Shown: positions 45,781 through 52,385, counted from the first letter of the stretch. The stretch is DNA of 64,000 nucleotides from Putridiphycobacter sp045107045 (GCA_045107045.1 JBGCFR010000001.1:113799-177798), one strand, 5' to 3'. Notes: generated from the sequence alone by a model not told the origin. Made by a program: numbers and translations.

Positions 45781-46332
45781 TTAGTATTCTATAAATTGGT
45801 TTAATTCCTTTCTAACTTCTTTTGGATAATCACTACTTTGTTTTTCATATCTTATCATTTCATGATACCCAATCAAATGTTTATACAATAAAGATGACTT
45901 TATATTCGCATCTTGCTCTGAATAGCCCATTTCCTTTAACAAGTTTTTCAAATATTCGATTCTTTGAAAATCAATTTTTTCGATAATACTTTTAGTCTTT
46001 CTTTCTTTTTGAGCATATCGTTTTAAGTAGAAAATGAAATCTTGGTTAGGCATTTTCTTATACGATAGTATAATTAATGTTTTGAATTTTTGTAAAGCTG
46101 ATTTTTCGTTGTTAGTTAAACTAATTATCTGTTCAGTTTCATTACTTATCCAAGATTCTATTAGTTGTTGGATAAACTCTTTTTTTGTTTTGAAATGCCA
46201 ATAGAAACTTGATTTGTTTACATTTAGTTTTTCAGCCATGTTTTCAATTACAATCCCTGAAATTCCTTTTTCAGAAAAGAGTTTGAAACCTAAATTAACC
46301 CAATCTTGTTTTTTTGCTATTATTTTTGGCAT
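45781..46332 (-). CDS. TetR/AcrR family transcriptional regulator
   Basis: 183 residues. HTH at the N terminus: LGFKLFSEKGISGIVIENMAEKLNVNKSSFYWHFKTKKEF. The ligand domain has no recognisable specificity. First gene of the operon TetR - SRPBCC - two membrane proteins. Two copies of a palindromic operator lie just upstream around a weak promoter, so it most likely represses its own operon. Confidence 0.9.
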   Translation of the reverse strand: MPKIIAKKQDWVNLGFKLFSEKGISGIVIENMAEKLNVNKSSFYWHFKTKKEFIQQLIESWISNETEQIISLTNNEKSALQKFKTLIILSYKKMPNQDFIFYLKRYAQKERKTKSIIEKIDFQRIEYLKNLLKEMGYSEQDANIKSSLLYKHLIGYHEMIRYEKQSSDYPKEVRKELNQFIEY

Positions 46333-46334
46333 AA

Positions 46335-46396
46335 TTAGACGTTACCGTTTAATAATACGAATGTATGCAAAATAATTTACTAAACGCTAACGTTTA
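46335..46396 (-). promoter_or_regulatory. Paired TetR operators around the promoter
   Basis: Site 1 (46335-46352) and site 2 (46381-46396) share the pattern TAAACGnTAACGTnTA. Site 2 is the near-perfect palindrome TAAACG-CTAA-CGTTTA. Centres are 45 bases apart, and a -7-like TTATTTTG (46375-46368, minus) lies between them. Site 1 begins 3 bases before the TetR ATG. Confidence 0.65.
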
Positions 46397-46457
46397 ATAA
46401 ATTTATTCAAAAAGTATATGATTTTTATGGGAATGTTGCGGTTTTGTTTAATGACAC

Positions 46458-46530
46458 ACAACGATTGGGTAAAATTAACCATTTATGTTGTCGGCGCATA
46501 ATGCTGATATTTACTTATTTGTTAGCATTC
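46458..46530 (+). repeat. Diverged intergenic repeat, copy 3
   Basis: Shares ACAAC-N4-GGGTAAAAT...CCAT..ATGT with the repeats at 36821 and 51561. Its second half (CCATTTATG ... TGATATTTACTTATTTG) matches 41781-41820 (CCATTTATG ... TGACATTTACTTTTTTG). It lies between the TetR and YceI operons. Confidence 0.5.
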
Positions 46531-46560
46531 GTTTTTACAATTATTGTTCAAATACAGGAT

Positions 46561-46593
46561 AAAAAAAACAGCTTGGGTTTTCACCCAAACTGC
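46561..46593 (-). terminator. Terminator of the YceI-membrane protein operon
   Basis: Arms 46569-46578 and 46583-46592 (CAGCTTGGGT and ACCCAAACTG, one mismatch) with a 4-base loop. On the minus strand it runs into eight T, so it terminates the transcript ending at 46684. Confidence 0.75.
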
Positions 46594-46683
46594 TTTCTTT
46601 CATTTAATCCAATCTCTTAACTCTTCTCAAGTACTCAGTTTTTGTGTTTATCAATTGTTAATTTCAATACTACGGTTTCTTTG

Positions 46684-47073
46684 CTAGTTCTGAGATTTAA
46701 AAAATGGAGCTAAACCAAAGAAAATCATGGCAGGGAAGAAGTGCATTGGAATGACTAGTCCAGGAAATAATTCTGGGAAATCTACTTCTAACGGAAGGGT
46801 CATCATAATCGGTCCAAGAATACTCAAAAACGACAATATCATTATGAGTAAATTCATGATTCCTTTGAGGTTCGGCTTTTTGATCTTATCAAGAAGTACA
46901 TAACCTAAAGCCATCAAAATACACCCAATTATTGATGATCCAGCAATAGCTCCTATATTAATAACCAAACTGAAATCCACAAAGTTTAGGTTTTGGTATA
47001 GCTGAAGGTAAACGATACCTGCAATTGCAGATAACAATCCTGCAACAATGCCATGTAGAAAATTAACTTTCAT
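46684..47073 (-). CDS. Four-helix membrane protein of unknown function
   Basis: 129 residues, four hydrophobic segments (GIVAGLLSAIAGIVYLQL, VINIGAIAGSSIIGCILMALGYVLL, LLIMILSFLSILGPIMM and a last one with MHFFPAMIFFGLAPFF). No motif recognised. Second gene after a secreted YceI protein (8-base gap), and so within the putative Crp-family regulon. Confidence 0.7.
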   Translation of the reverse strand: MKVNFLHGIVAGLLSAIAGIVYLQLYQNLNFVDFSLVINIGAIAGSSIIGCILMALGYVLLDKIKKPNLKGIMNLLIMILSFLSILGPIMMTLPLEVDFPELFPGLVIPMHFFPAMIFFGLAPFFKSQN

Positions 47074-47081
47074 ATCTTTAA

Positions 47082-47612
47082 TTATTTAGTAACTGGTATG
47101 CTCACGTCAAGTTTGATGGCGTCAGATACTTTCTTTGACATTCCTTTCATTGTTCCTACTTTGAAGTCTAATCTATTCACAGAAAAGTTAGATTTGAAGG
47201 TATTGTTTTCGAAAGTGAAAGCAATGGTCATTTCTTTCTTTATACCGTGAATTTCCATATTTCCAGTTGCTTTGTAGCCACTGCTCGTCTTCGCAAATTT
47301 CTGAGACATAAATTTAATATTTGGATAAGTTTCGGCGTCAAACCACTTATCGCTTACTGCGTGTTTATTTTTTGTTCCATTGCCTGTGTTAATTGAATTG
47401 ACAGGAATAGAAAAGGAAACTTTTGAGTTGGCTAAATCATTCTCGTCAAATTGAATGTTTCCATCAACATCCTTAAAAATTCCTTCCACTTCGGTTCCTG
47501 AGAATTTTATGGAATGATTGTCTGAAATTTTCCAATTTATAGATTGATTAATGGTAAAAGCAGATAGTGTCATAACTAATCCGGTAATTAATAAGTAATT
47601 AATAGTTTTCAT
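47082..47612 (-). CDS. Secreted YceI family lipid-binding protein
   Basis: 176 residues. Signal peptide (YLLITGLVMTLSAFTINQ), then the YceI lipocalin-like fold: WKISDNHSIKFSG, FDENDLANSKVSFSIPVNSI, WFDAETYPNIKF and ATGNMEIHGIKKEMTI. YceI proteins bind isoprenoid lipids such as polyprenyl chains. A palindrome TTAAGGTACCTTAA lies 60 bases upstream of the start. Confidence 0.9.
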   Translation of the reverse strand: MKTINYLLITGLVMTLSAFTINQSINWKISDNHSIKFSGTEVEGIFKDVDGNIQFDENDLANSKVSFSIPVNSINTGNGTKNKHAVSDKWFDAETYPNIKFMSQKFAKTSSGYKATGNMEIHGIKKEMTIAFTFENNTFKSNFSVNRLDFKVGTMKGMSKKVSDAIKLDVSIPVTK

Positions 47613-47635
47613 GTTTTTTAATTTATATGTTTAAA

Positions 47636-47679
47636 CAAATATCTAGATAAAAAGGCGGCAAAAAATTAAGGTACCTTAA
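47636..47679 (-). promoter_or_regulatory. Crp-family operator (site 1) with -7 box
   Basis: Perfect 14-base palindrome TTAAGGTACCTTAA at 47666-47679. On the minus strand a -7-like GATATTTG (47643-47636) follows with its last base 36.5 bases from the palindrome centre. This puts the operator near -41, a class II activator position. The same arrangement occurs at 50276-50319. Confidence 0.75.
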
Positions 47680-47715
47680 GAAATCACCTTTGTATCTTTT
47701 TTTTCTAAAAACAAC

Positions 47716-48177
47716 TTAAACGATTGCACAGTTAAAAGTGATTTCTACATTTTTAGAAGCGACAAATCCTGGTATTTTCCCTACTTTATAATCAGTACGA
47801 TCAAGACTCAGCTTCCCATTGATATCGCCATCTTTTAATTGAAATGGGAATTTAACGTTATTCGTAGTACCTGAAATCGTAAGCTGGCCATTAGCCCAAT
47901 ATTGATTATTTTCTTTAGTAATTTCATTGCTTGAAAAAATTATTTCGGGATATTCGGCTACATTGAAAAAGTCTTTTTGCTGAAGGTGTTCATTTCGTTT
48001 TGCGTTATTAGTGTCTAGTTTTTCAAGAGGAATATGGACTTCTACATTTGAATTTGAAAGATCAGTTTCATCCCAATTCACGGTCCCAGTGACTTCGGGT
48101 AAACGACCTTTTACGGTAAGAAAGAATAACTTTTTAATAGTAAAATTAACTTCTGAATTTGATTTTAGAATTTTCAT
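47716..48177 (-). CDS. YceI family protein without signal peptide
   Basis: 153 residues. The same fold as its neighbour (VNFTIKKLFFLTVKGRL, WDETDLSNSNVEVHIPLEKL, DFFNVAEYPEIIF, GQLTISGTTNNV) but with no export signal, so it should be cytoplasmic. Last gene of the VOC - esterase - ferredoxin - YceI operon. Confidence 0.88.
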   Translation of the reverse strand: MKILKSNSEVNFTIKKLFFLTVKGRLPEVTGTVNWDETDLSNSNVEVHIPLEKLDTNNAKRNEHLQQKDFFNVAEYPEIIFSSNEITKENNQYWANGQLTISGTTNNVKFPFQLKDGDINGKLSLDRTDYKVGKIPGFVASKNVEITFNCAIV

Positions 48178-48232
48178 AATTATTGTTATTTAATTTGTTT
48201 TTTGATGACAATTGCTACAGCCATCTTTTTGA

Positions 48233-48514
48233 TTATTTAGTTCGAATTAGTTTTATAGCCTTTTCTGGACATGCCTGCACGCATAATCCGCAAGCATGGC
48301 ATAAGTTCTCGTCCTTAACATAAGCTTTTTTGTTATTGAAAAAAGTTTTGATTTTTCCTTTAAAGTTTAGCTCTCCTTTGTCTTCTGCCGAGATAGTTCT
48401 CATCTCGAGAATATCGTATGGGCATACCGGTATGCAAGTTTCTTTTCCTCCGCAATTATTGAAGTTGATTACGGGTTTTAATTTACCACTTGTCTCATCA
48501 CAGTTTGTTTTCAT
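48233..48514 (-). CDS. Ferredoxin, probably 7Fe type ([3Fe-4S][4Fe-4S])
   Basis: 93 residues. The second motif is complete (CHACGLCVQACP, Cys72, 75, 78, 82). The first is C21-x5-C27-x3-C31-P: the usual second cysteine is Lys24. Loss of that cysteine is typical of a [3Fe-4S] site. About 30 residues separate the motifs, longer than in clostridial ferredoxins. It lies 14 bases after an esterase gene. The electron partner is unknown. Confidence 0.85.
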   Translation of the reverse strand: MKTNCDETSGKLKPVINFNNCGGKETCIPVCPYDILEMRTISAEDKGELNFKGKIKTFFNNKKAYVKDENLCHACGLCVQACPEKAIKLIRTK

Positions 48515-48528
48515 TCATTGCTCTTTTT

Positions 48529-49260
48529 CTACTTATTTTCTTTCAATCTATTTAGCCATACTGTGAATGCTTTAGCCTCTTTTTGTGATATGGCGTGGGC
48601 TATCTTGTCGGTGAAGAGTGTTACCTGTATGCCATAAGATTGCAGTATTGCTTGATTATTGGTGGCATATTTTAATGGTAACATCTTGTCTTCTGTTCCA
48701 TGTCCAATAAATATTTCTTTCTTTATTAAGAGATTTGAATTAGCTATGTGAGGTTCTATTTCTGGCATAAATCTACCGCTGAAACAAGCTGCCGCGAATA
48801 CCTTCTCTGGTGCTGTTAGTGTAAGACTTAGGGCTATATTAGCTCCTTGACTGAACCCTGCAGTAACCACCCTATCTTTCTTTCCGTTGTACTTACTGAC
48901 AATTTCTTCAATAAAACGTAAAAGTGACTTTCTACTTTTTTCCTCATCATGCGTATTTATAGTTATCTTCTCATCAACTAATTTCACATCATACCATTTG
49001 TATTGATTGCTGTTGACTTTTATTGGAGCACGAACCGAAACTACCAACCAATTTTCAGGAATCTGAGGGCTTAAGGAAAAGAGATCGTTTTCATTACTAC
49101 CGTAACCATGCAATAGTAATAGAACAGGAGCCTTTTTAACCGTGTCCTTTGGTCTCCGGATGAGATACTCTAGTTCAAAATCGTCTTTGTTCACTTCGAT
49201 ATTGTTTGACCCAAATGCAATAACTCCAGTCATAAAAAGTGTGAAGATTAGTATTCTCAT
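48529..49260 (-). CDS. Secreted carboxylesterase/phospholipase-like alpha/beta hydrolase
   Basis: 243 residues with a signal peptide (ILIFTLFMTGVIAFG). Abhydrolase_2 pattern: LLLLHGYGSNENDLF (oxyanion region), nucleophile Ser in TAGFSQGANIAL, acid Asp in IGHGTEDKMLP and His in DKIAHAIS. ATG 49260 is preferred to TTG 49266. It follows the VOC gene by 11 bases. Confidence 0.87.
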   Translation of the reverse strand: MRILIFTLFMTGVIAFGSNNIEVNKDDFELEYLIRRPKDTVKKAPVLLLLHGYGSNENDLFSLSPQIPENWLVVSVRAPIKVNSNQYKWYDVKLVDEKITINTHDEEKSRKSLLRFIEEIVSKYNGKKDRVVTAGFSQGANIALSLTLTAPEKVFAAACFSGRFMPEIEPHIANSNLLIKKEIFIGHGTEDKMLPLKYATNNQAILQSYGIQVTLFTDKIAHAISQKEAKAFTVWLNRLKENK

Positions 49261-49271
49261 TGTCAATTTAA

Positions 49272-50246
49272 TTAGACACTCGTGGCAAAAATTTTATTTC
49301 CAGTAGGGTCTGTTAACCAGTAACCTCCATCCTTTAGTTGCGCATCTGATATATTCGCTATGCCTTGTTTTAAGGTGTCATCAGATTTAAAAATGATGTG
49401 AAAATGCCGCATGCCTGCGTTTTCTTTTGGTGCCAAAGGGCGATTAATTCCGTGCCATGAATTCATAGCAATTCTGTGCTTGTAATCTCCACCGGCCCCT
49501 ACATCAGCATATAGATATTCTGGCATATAATTGAACTTTGCAAAGCCAATTTTTTTGTAGAACTCGTTAGATGCGTCTACATTATTGGCGTACAAATGGA
49601 AGTGACCAATTTTGGTATCATCTGAAATTACCTTAAAGATGTTGGTATCTTTTAAATGTCGCATTGATTCTTCCAAGTCAAGTCTGGCGGATGCAGGTCT
49701 GATCACGCCGTCAGTTCCCTCCATAGCAATTCCTTTTTCGGTAATTACACGTTTAAATCTTTCAGGTGTTTCAAGCGTAAATTCAACATTGATTCCGTCT
49801 GGGTCATCCAAGTATATAGATTTGGACATGGTGTGATCAATGGGAGAATAAGGATATTTATTTTTGTTCAAGCGGTGAATCATATTGGCAAATTCTGGCT
49901 CATTTGGAGCGTGTATTGCAAAATGATATAATCCACTGTATGTTTTTTGAAAGCGCTTTTTTGCAGATTCATGAACGACCACCATAGTTTCTTTTTCTGT
50001 ACCAAATTCGGCCTTTTTGGCTTCTAATTTCCTTAGCCTCATACCAACAATTGTGGTCCAAAAGTCGATTGATTTAACAAGGTTGGTGTTGTTTAAATGA
50101 ACAGCCCCAAAGGTTGCGATCTCTTTTGAGCTATTCGTTTGTGTCTCGTTGTTTTGTGCCAATGCCCCGGCAAGTGAAGAAAATCCGTCCATACTTAATA
50201 GTGCTGTTGTTCCTAAAATGTTAACTAAAAATTGTTTTCGTTTCAT
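49272..50246 (-). CDS. Exported two-domain VOC (glyoxalase/extradiol dioxygenase-fold) protein
   Basis: 324 residues. The leader (MKRKQFLVNILGTTALLSMDG) looks like a weak Tat or Sec signal. Two VOC modules follow: residues ~45-160 (FGAVHLNN as metal-site start, GLYHFAIHAP, PDGINVEFTLE) and ~210-320 (IGHFHLYANNVDASNEFYKKIGF, MRHFHIIF, LTDPTGNKIFA). Metal-ligand His and Glu positions are present, so it may be an enzyme (CatE-type dioxygenase family). First gene of a four-gene operon preceded by a Crp-type operator. Confidence 0.85.
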   Translation of the reverse strand: MKRKQFLVNILGTTALLSMDGFSSLAGALAQNNETQTNSSKEIATFGAVHLNNTNLVKSIDFWTTIVGMRLRKLEAKKAEFGTEKETMVVVHESAKKRFQKTYSGLYHFAIHAPNEPEFANMIHRLNKNKYPYSPIDHTMSKSIYLDDPDGINVEFTLETPERFKRVITEKGIAMEGTDGVIRPASARLDLEESMRHLKDTNIFKVISDDTKIGHFHLYANNVDASNEFYKKIGFAKFNYMPEYLYADVGAGGDYKHRIAMNSWHGINRPLAPKENAGMRHFHIIFKSDDTLKQGIANISDAQLKDGGYWLTDPTGNKIFATSV

Positions 50247-50275
50247 AAGCCATTCTTAAAAGATTTAACTTGAAA

Positions 50276-50319
50276 CAAAATTGGTGATAAGTTGGCAGGG
50301 AAAAATTAAGGTACCTTAA
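50276..50319 (-). promoter_or_regulatory. Crp-family operator (site 2) with -7 box
   Basis: Palindrome TTAAGGTACCTTAA at 50306-50319, identical to site 1 together with its flanking A-runs. A -7-like CAATTTTG (50283-50276, minus) has the same 36.5-base spacing from the centre. It lies between the Crp-family gene and the VOC operon. Confidence 0.75.
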
Positions 50320-50335
50320 GAAAAGTAAAATTCAT

Positions 50336-50854
50336 TTACTTTTTAACTAGTTTACGTCTTATTTCACTTAAGTATTCAGGAGTAACTCCAATGTATGAGG
50401 CAATTTGTTTGAGTTTGAGTCTTTGAACGAGAGTGGGGTAGGTCTCCGTGAAATCGAGGTATCGTTGCTCTGCAGTTGAACTTAATAAACTAAGAACCCG
50501 TTTATTTGAAGCGATTAAATTGTTTCTATATTTAATAGACATCTCAATGACTTGCTCTTTTTCAAGTTGTTCCAAATCTTCATATTCAGACTTAGAAATT
50601 AACGTTACTTCAGAATCTTCAATTGCTTCAATATATATTTCTGAAGGAACGTCAAAGGTAAAACTATTGAGGTCTCCAATCATCCAGTTTTCTGGGGCAA
50701 ATTGGATGATATGTTCCTTACCTTCTTTGTCTAAAATATAACTTTTTAGGCAGCCAATTTTAACGAAATATCCATGATTTACAATTTTTCCTGGGCGCGA
50801 AAGGAGTGTTCCTTTTGCTACTATTTGAGTGTTGGAATGATTAAGGTTTTTCAT
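50336..50854 (-). CDS. Crp/Fnr family transcriptional regulator
   Basis: 172 residues. The cyclic-nucleotide-binding fold is shortened (KIVNHGYFVKIGCLKSYILDKEGKEHIIQFAPENWMIGD). The C-terminal HTH is LKLKQIASYIGVTPEYLSEIRRKL. It lacks the full PRRxER-type cAMP contact, like many Bacteroidota relatives. It lies 16 bases upstream of one of the two identical palindromes, making it the obvious candidate to bind them. Confidence 0.88.
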   Translation of the reverse strand: MKNLNHSNTQIVAKGTLLSRPGKIVNHGYFVKIGCLKSYILDKEGKEHIIQFAPENWMIGDLNSFTFDVPSEIYIEAIEDSEVTLISKSEYEDLEQLEKEQVIEMSIKYRNNLIASNKRVLSLLSSTAEQRYLDFTETYPTLVQRLKLKQIASYIGVTPEYLSEIRRKLVKK

Positions 50855-50893
50855 CTTTTGGTATGAATGCCAACGGTTGTGTAAAAAGTCGTT

Positions 50894-51376
50894 TTACTGC
50901 TTTTTTACATTTGTGTTGCGAGTTGTATTTATTTTTAATTCCATTATTGGTAAAAATCGGTTTGGGATTGAACTTTCTAATCTTCCAATAACTTTAAATC
51001 CTAAATTCTGGTAGAATTTTTCCGCATTTGGATCGGAGTCAAGTCTTATAGTTTCATATTTAGAAACCTCTATTATCTTAAAAAAATGATTCATCATAAT
51101 CTTGCCAAGTCCTTTACCAATAAAAGAGGGTTCAAGAAAAATGTTATCCAATTTTATTATTTTATCTTCCACTTCTTTGTATGAATAGTAACCGATTACC
51201 TTTTGACCTTGCATAAGTTTATAAACCTCATATTGATCAATATACTCAGTGGGAATTGTTAGATCATCTTTCCATTTATTAATTTGTTCTGAAGAGTAGC
51301 CCCAGTGTGATTTGGAACGTATTGTCAATTCAGTCAAATTTTTTGAATCAGTATTTTGGGCTTTTTCAATTTTCAT
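50894..51376 (-). CDS. GNAT family N-acetyltransferase
   Basis: 160 residues. Acetyl-CoA loop KLDNIFLEPSFIGKGLGKIMMNHFF near residue 75-98, and the end DPNAEKFYQNLGFKVIGRLESSIPNRFLPIMEL. Substrate unknown. The last codons (NTRNTNVKKQ) lie inside a hairpin repeat, and a related repeat sits just upstream of the start, so the gene looks like a cassette. Confidence 0.85.
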   Translation of the reverse strand: MKIEKAQNTDSKNLTELTIRSKSHWGYSSEQINKWKDDLTIPTEYIDQYEVYKLMQGQKVIGYYSYKEVEDKIIKLDNIFLEPSFIGKGLGKIMMNHFFKIIEVSKYETIRLDSDPNAEKFYQNLGFKVIGRLESSIPNRFLPIMELKINTTRNTNVKKQ

Positions 51377-51442
51377 CTTTCAATACTCTGAGCGTTTGTT
51401 GTATGTCGTTTTAATCAACATAGAATGCTGTTTTAGTTAACG

Positions 51443-51544
51443 TTAATACCCATCTATTTCAGGATCATCAACAAAACTTTGAAAAGTATCACTTAAATAA
51501 AGACCTAATTGCTCTTCCGTTCTATTTTGTGTCCATGTTCCCAT
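51443..51544 (-). CDS. Short ORF, 33 residues, possibly a remnant
   Basis: ATG to TAA frame with a plausible acidic sequence (TEEQLGLYLSDTFQSF, then VDDPEIDGY). No family recognised. It may be a tiny gene or the scar of a lost one between two intergenic repeats. Confidence 0.25.
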   Translation of the reverse strand: MGTWTQNRTEEQLGLYLSDTFQSFVDDPEIDGY

Positions 51545-51560
51545 TCTTATTTCTATAACT

Positions 51561-51656
51561 TACAACTTATGGGTAAAATCCATAAATGTGTAACAAACTG
51601 TTGTTGTAATCAATAAATATAGTAAATTTCTGTTGCACAATTGAAATGGGAAAATT
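51561..51656 (+). repeat. Dispersed intergenic repeat, copy 2
   Basis: Same orientation as copy 1 at 36821-36914. Shared blocks are GGGTAAAATCCATAAATG, GTTGTT, ATCAATAAAT, AATTT and CACAATTGAA. The pairing TGTGTAACA/TGTTGCACA is kept by a G-T pair where copy 1 has A-T. Confidence 0.75.
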
Positions 51657-51897
51657 ATTAGTTAAATTTTGGTTTAAAGGATTGCTTAGTTCACTCGTGA
51701 TCTTATCTTCTCGGTAGTCTAAGTTAAAAGCTCAAATGGTTTCATAATTTTGGGCTTTTTATTATTAAGTGAGCACAAAGGATTATTTCATGATTCTTTG
51801 TGCTCCGAATTCCGAAAGTAAAACTCAAAATCGCAGATTTTGTTTTTTGTAAGTGTATCCTCTCACATGAATTGCATTCAGTTCGATTCTACGAAAC
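51657..51897. other. Non-coding stretch with two hairpins
   Basis: No gene seen. One hairpin (51726-51736 with 51749-51759, AAAAGCTCAAA/TTTGGGCTTTT) has a T-run on the plus strand like a terminator, though no plus-strand gene precedes it. A second of 13 pairs spans 51771-51805 (GAGCACAAAG...CTTTGTGCTC). It may hold an unrecognised small RNA. Confidence 0.3.
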
Positions 51898-51930
51898 AAA
51901 AAACTCCCTCAGCAATGCTGAGAGAGTTTT
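51898..51930 (-). terminator. Terminator after the tRNA-like remnant
   Basis: Arms around 51901-51914 and 51916-51929 (AAACTCCCTCAGCA and TGCTGAGAGAGTTT, one mismatch). On the minus strand it ends in a T-run, closing the GIY-YIG/tRNA-remnant unit. Confidence 0.7.
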
Positions 51931-51940
51931 ACTTTCTTAG

Positions 51941-52010
51941 TGAGCCCGATAGGATTCGAACCTATGACCGTTCCGACTTAAGTCGGAATGCACTATCCCG
52001 CTTGGCTGAT
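51941..52010 (-). pseudogene. Degenerate tRNA with a tRNA-Arg 3' half
   Basis: The last 31 bases before the discriminator end (T-arm and 3' acceptor strand) are identical to tRNA-Arg at 52297-52370, and the similarity continues into the 3' flank (CTTA/CTTAA). The anticodon-like hairpin is a different, self-complementary TTCCGACTTAAGTCGGAA with an 8-base loop. The D-arm is degenerate and no 5' acceptor strand can pair. The TAG of the GIY-YIG gene lies in the D-loop-like part. Confidence 0.7.
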
Positions 52011-52241
52011 TAATTTTATAATCATTTTTTTACTTTTCCAACCTTTAATTTGCCTTTCTCTTTCGTAAGCTAATTCTTTAGAGTCAAAAGTTTCGTGATA
52101 TGCAATTTCCCAAGGTTGACCTCTAGATGTGTATTTACTTCCACTCCTATTATGTCGGTTTAGTCTTTCATTCAAATTCTGGGTGTGACCTACATAATAC
52201 TTATCAAGAGATTTACTGTAAAGAATGTATGAGTAGTACAT
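51993..52241 (-). CDS. Single-domain GIY-YIG endonuclease (UPF0213 type)
   Basis: 82 residues: SYILYSKSLDKYYVGHTQNLNERLNRHN holds the GIY-YIG-equivalent (YIL...YVG) and catalytic Arg; the Glu is in LAYERERQIKGWKSKK. The last residues (SQAG) and the stop are read from the tRNA-like remnant, so the gene and remnant are fused. It starts 14 bases after the tRNA-Arg terminator. Relatives include stand-alone nucleases of unknown role and homing endonucleases. Confidence 0.88.
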   Translation of the reverse strand: MYYSYILYSKSLDKYYVGHTQNLNERLNRHNRSGSKYTSRGQPWEIAYHETFDSKELAYERERQIKGWKSKKMIIKLISQAG

Positions 52242-52255
52242 AAAATATGTTTAAC

Positions 52256-52286
52256 AAAAAACCCCGACTTTTATAGTCGGGGTTTT
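52256..52286 (-). terminator. Terminator of the tRNA Ser-Pro-Arg transcript
   Basis: Perfect 12-base arms (52258-52269 AAAACCCCGACT and 52275-52286) with a 5-base loop and a T-run on the minus strand, 10 bases after tRNA-Arg. Confidence 0.85.
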
Positions 52287-52296
52287 AATTCTTAAG

Positions 52297-52370
52297 TGAG
52301 CCCGATAGGATTCGAACCTATGACCGCCTCCTTAGAAGGGAGGTGCTCTATCCAGCTGAGCTACGAGCCC
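52297..52370 (-). tRNA. tRNA-Arg (TCT)
   Basis: Full cloverleaf of 74 bases. Acceptor GGGCTCG/CGGGCTC with two G-T pairs, D-arm GCTC/GAGC, anticodon stem CCTCC/GGAGG with loop CTTCTAA (TCT), T-arm ATAGG/CCTAT. CCA not encoded. Last tRNA of the cluster, and donor of the 3' half found in the remnant next to the GIY-YIG gene. Confidence 0.97.
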
Positions 52371-52385
52371 GTAACTCTAATAATG

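Noticed and set aside
36821..51656. A composite transposon or insertion sequence bounded by the direct repeats
   Set aside because: No transposase, no terminal inverted repeats of IS type and no target duplication could be seen.
51941..52010. A functional tRNA-Leu (TAA) gene
   Set aside because: There is no 5' acceptor strand, no long variable arm, the D-arm does not pair and the anticodon-like loop has eight bases.
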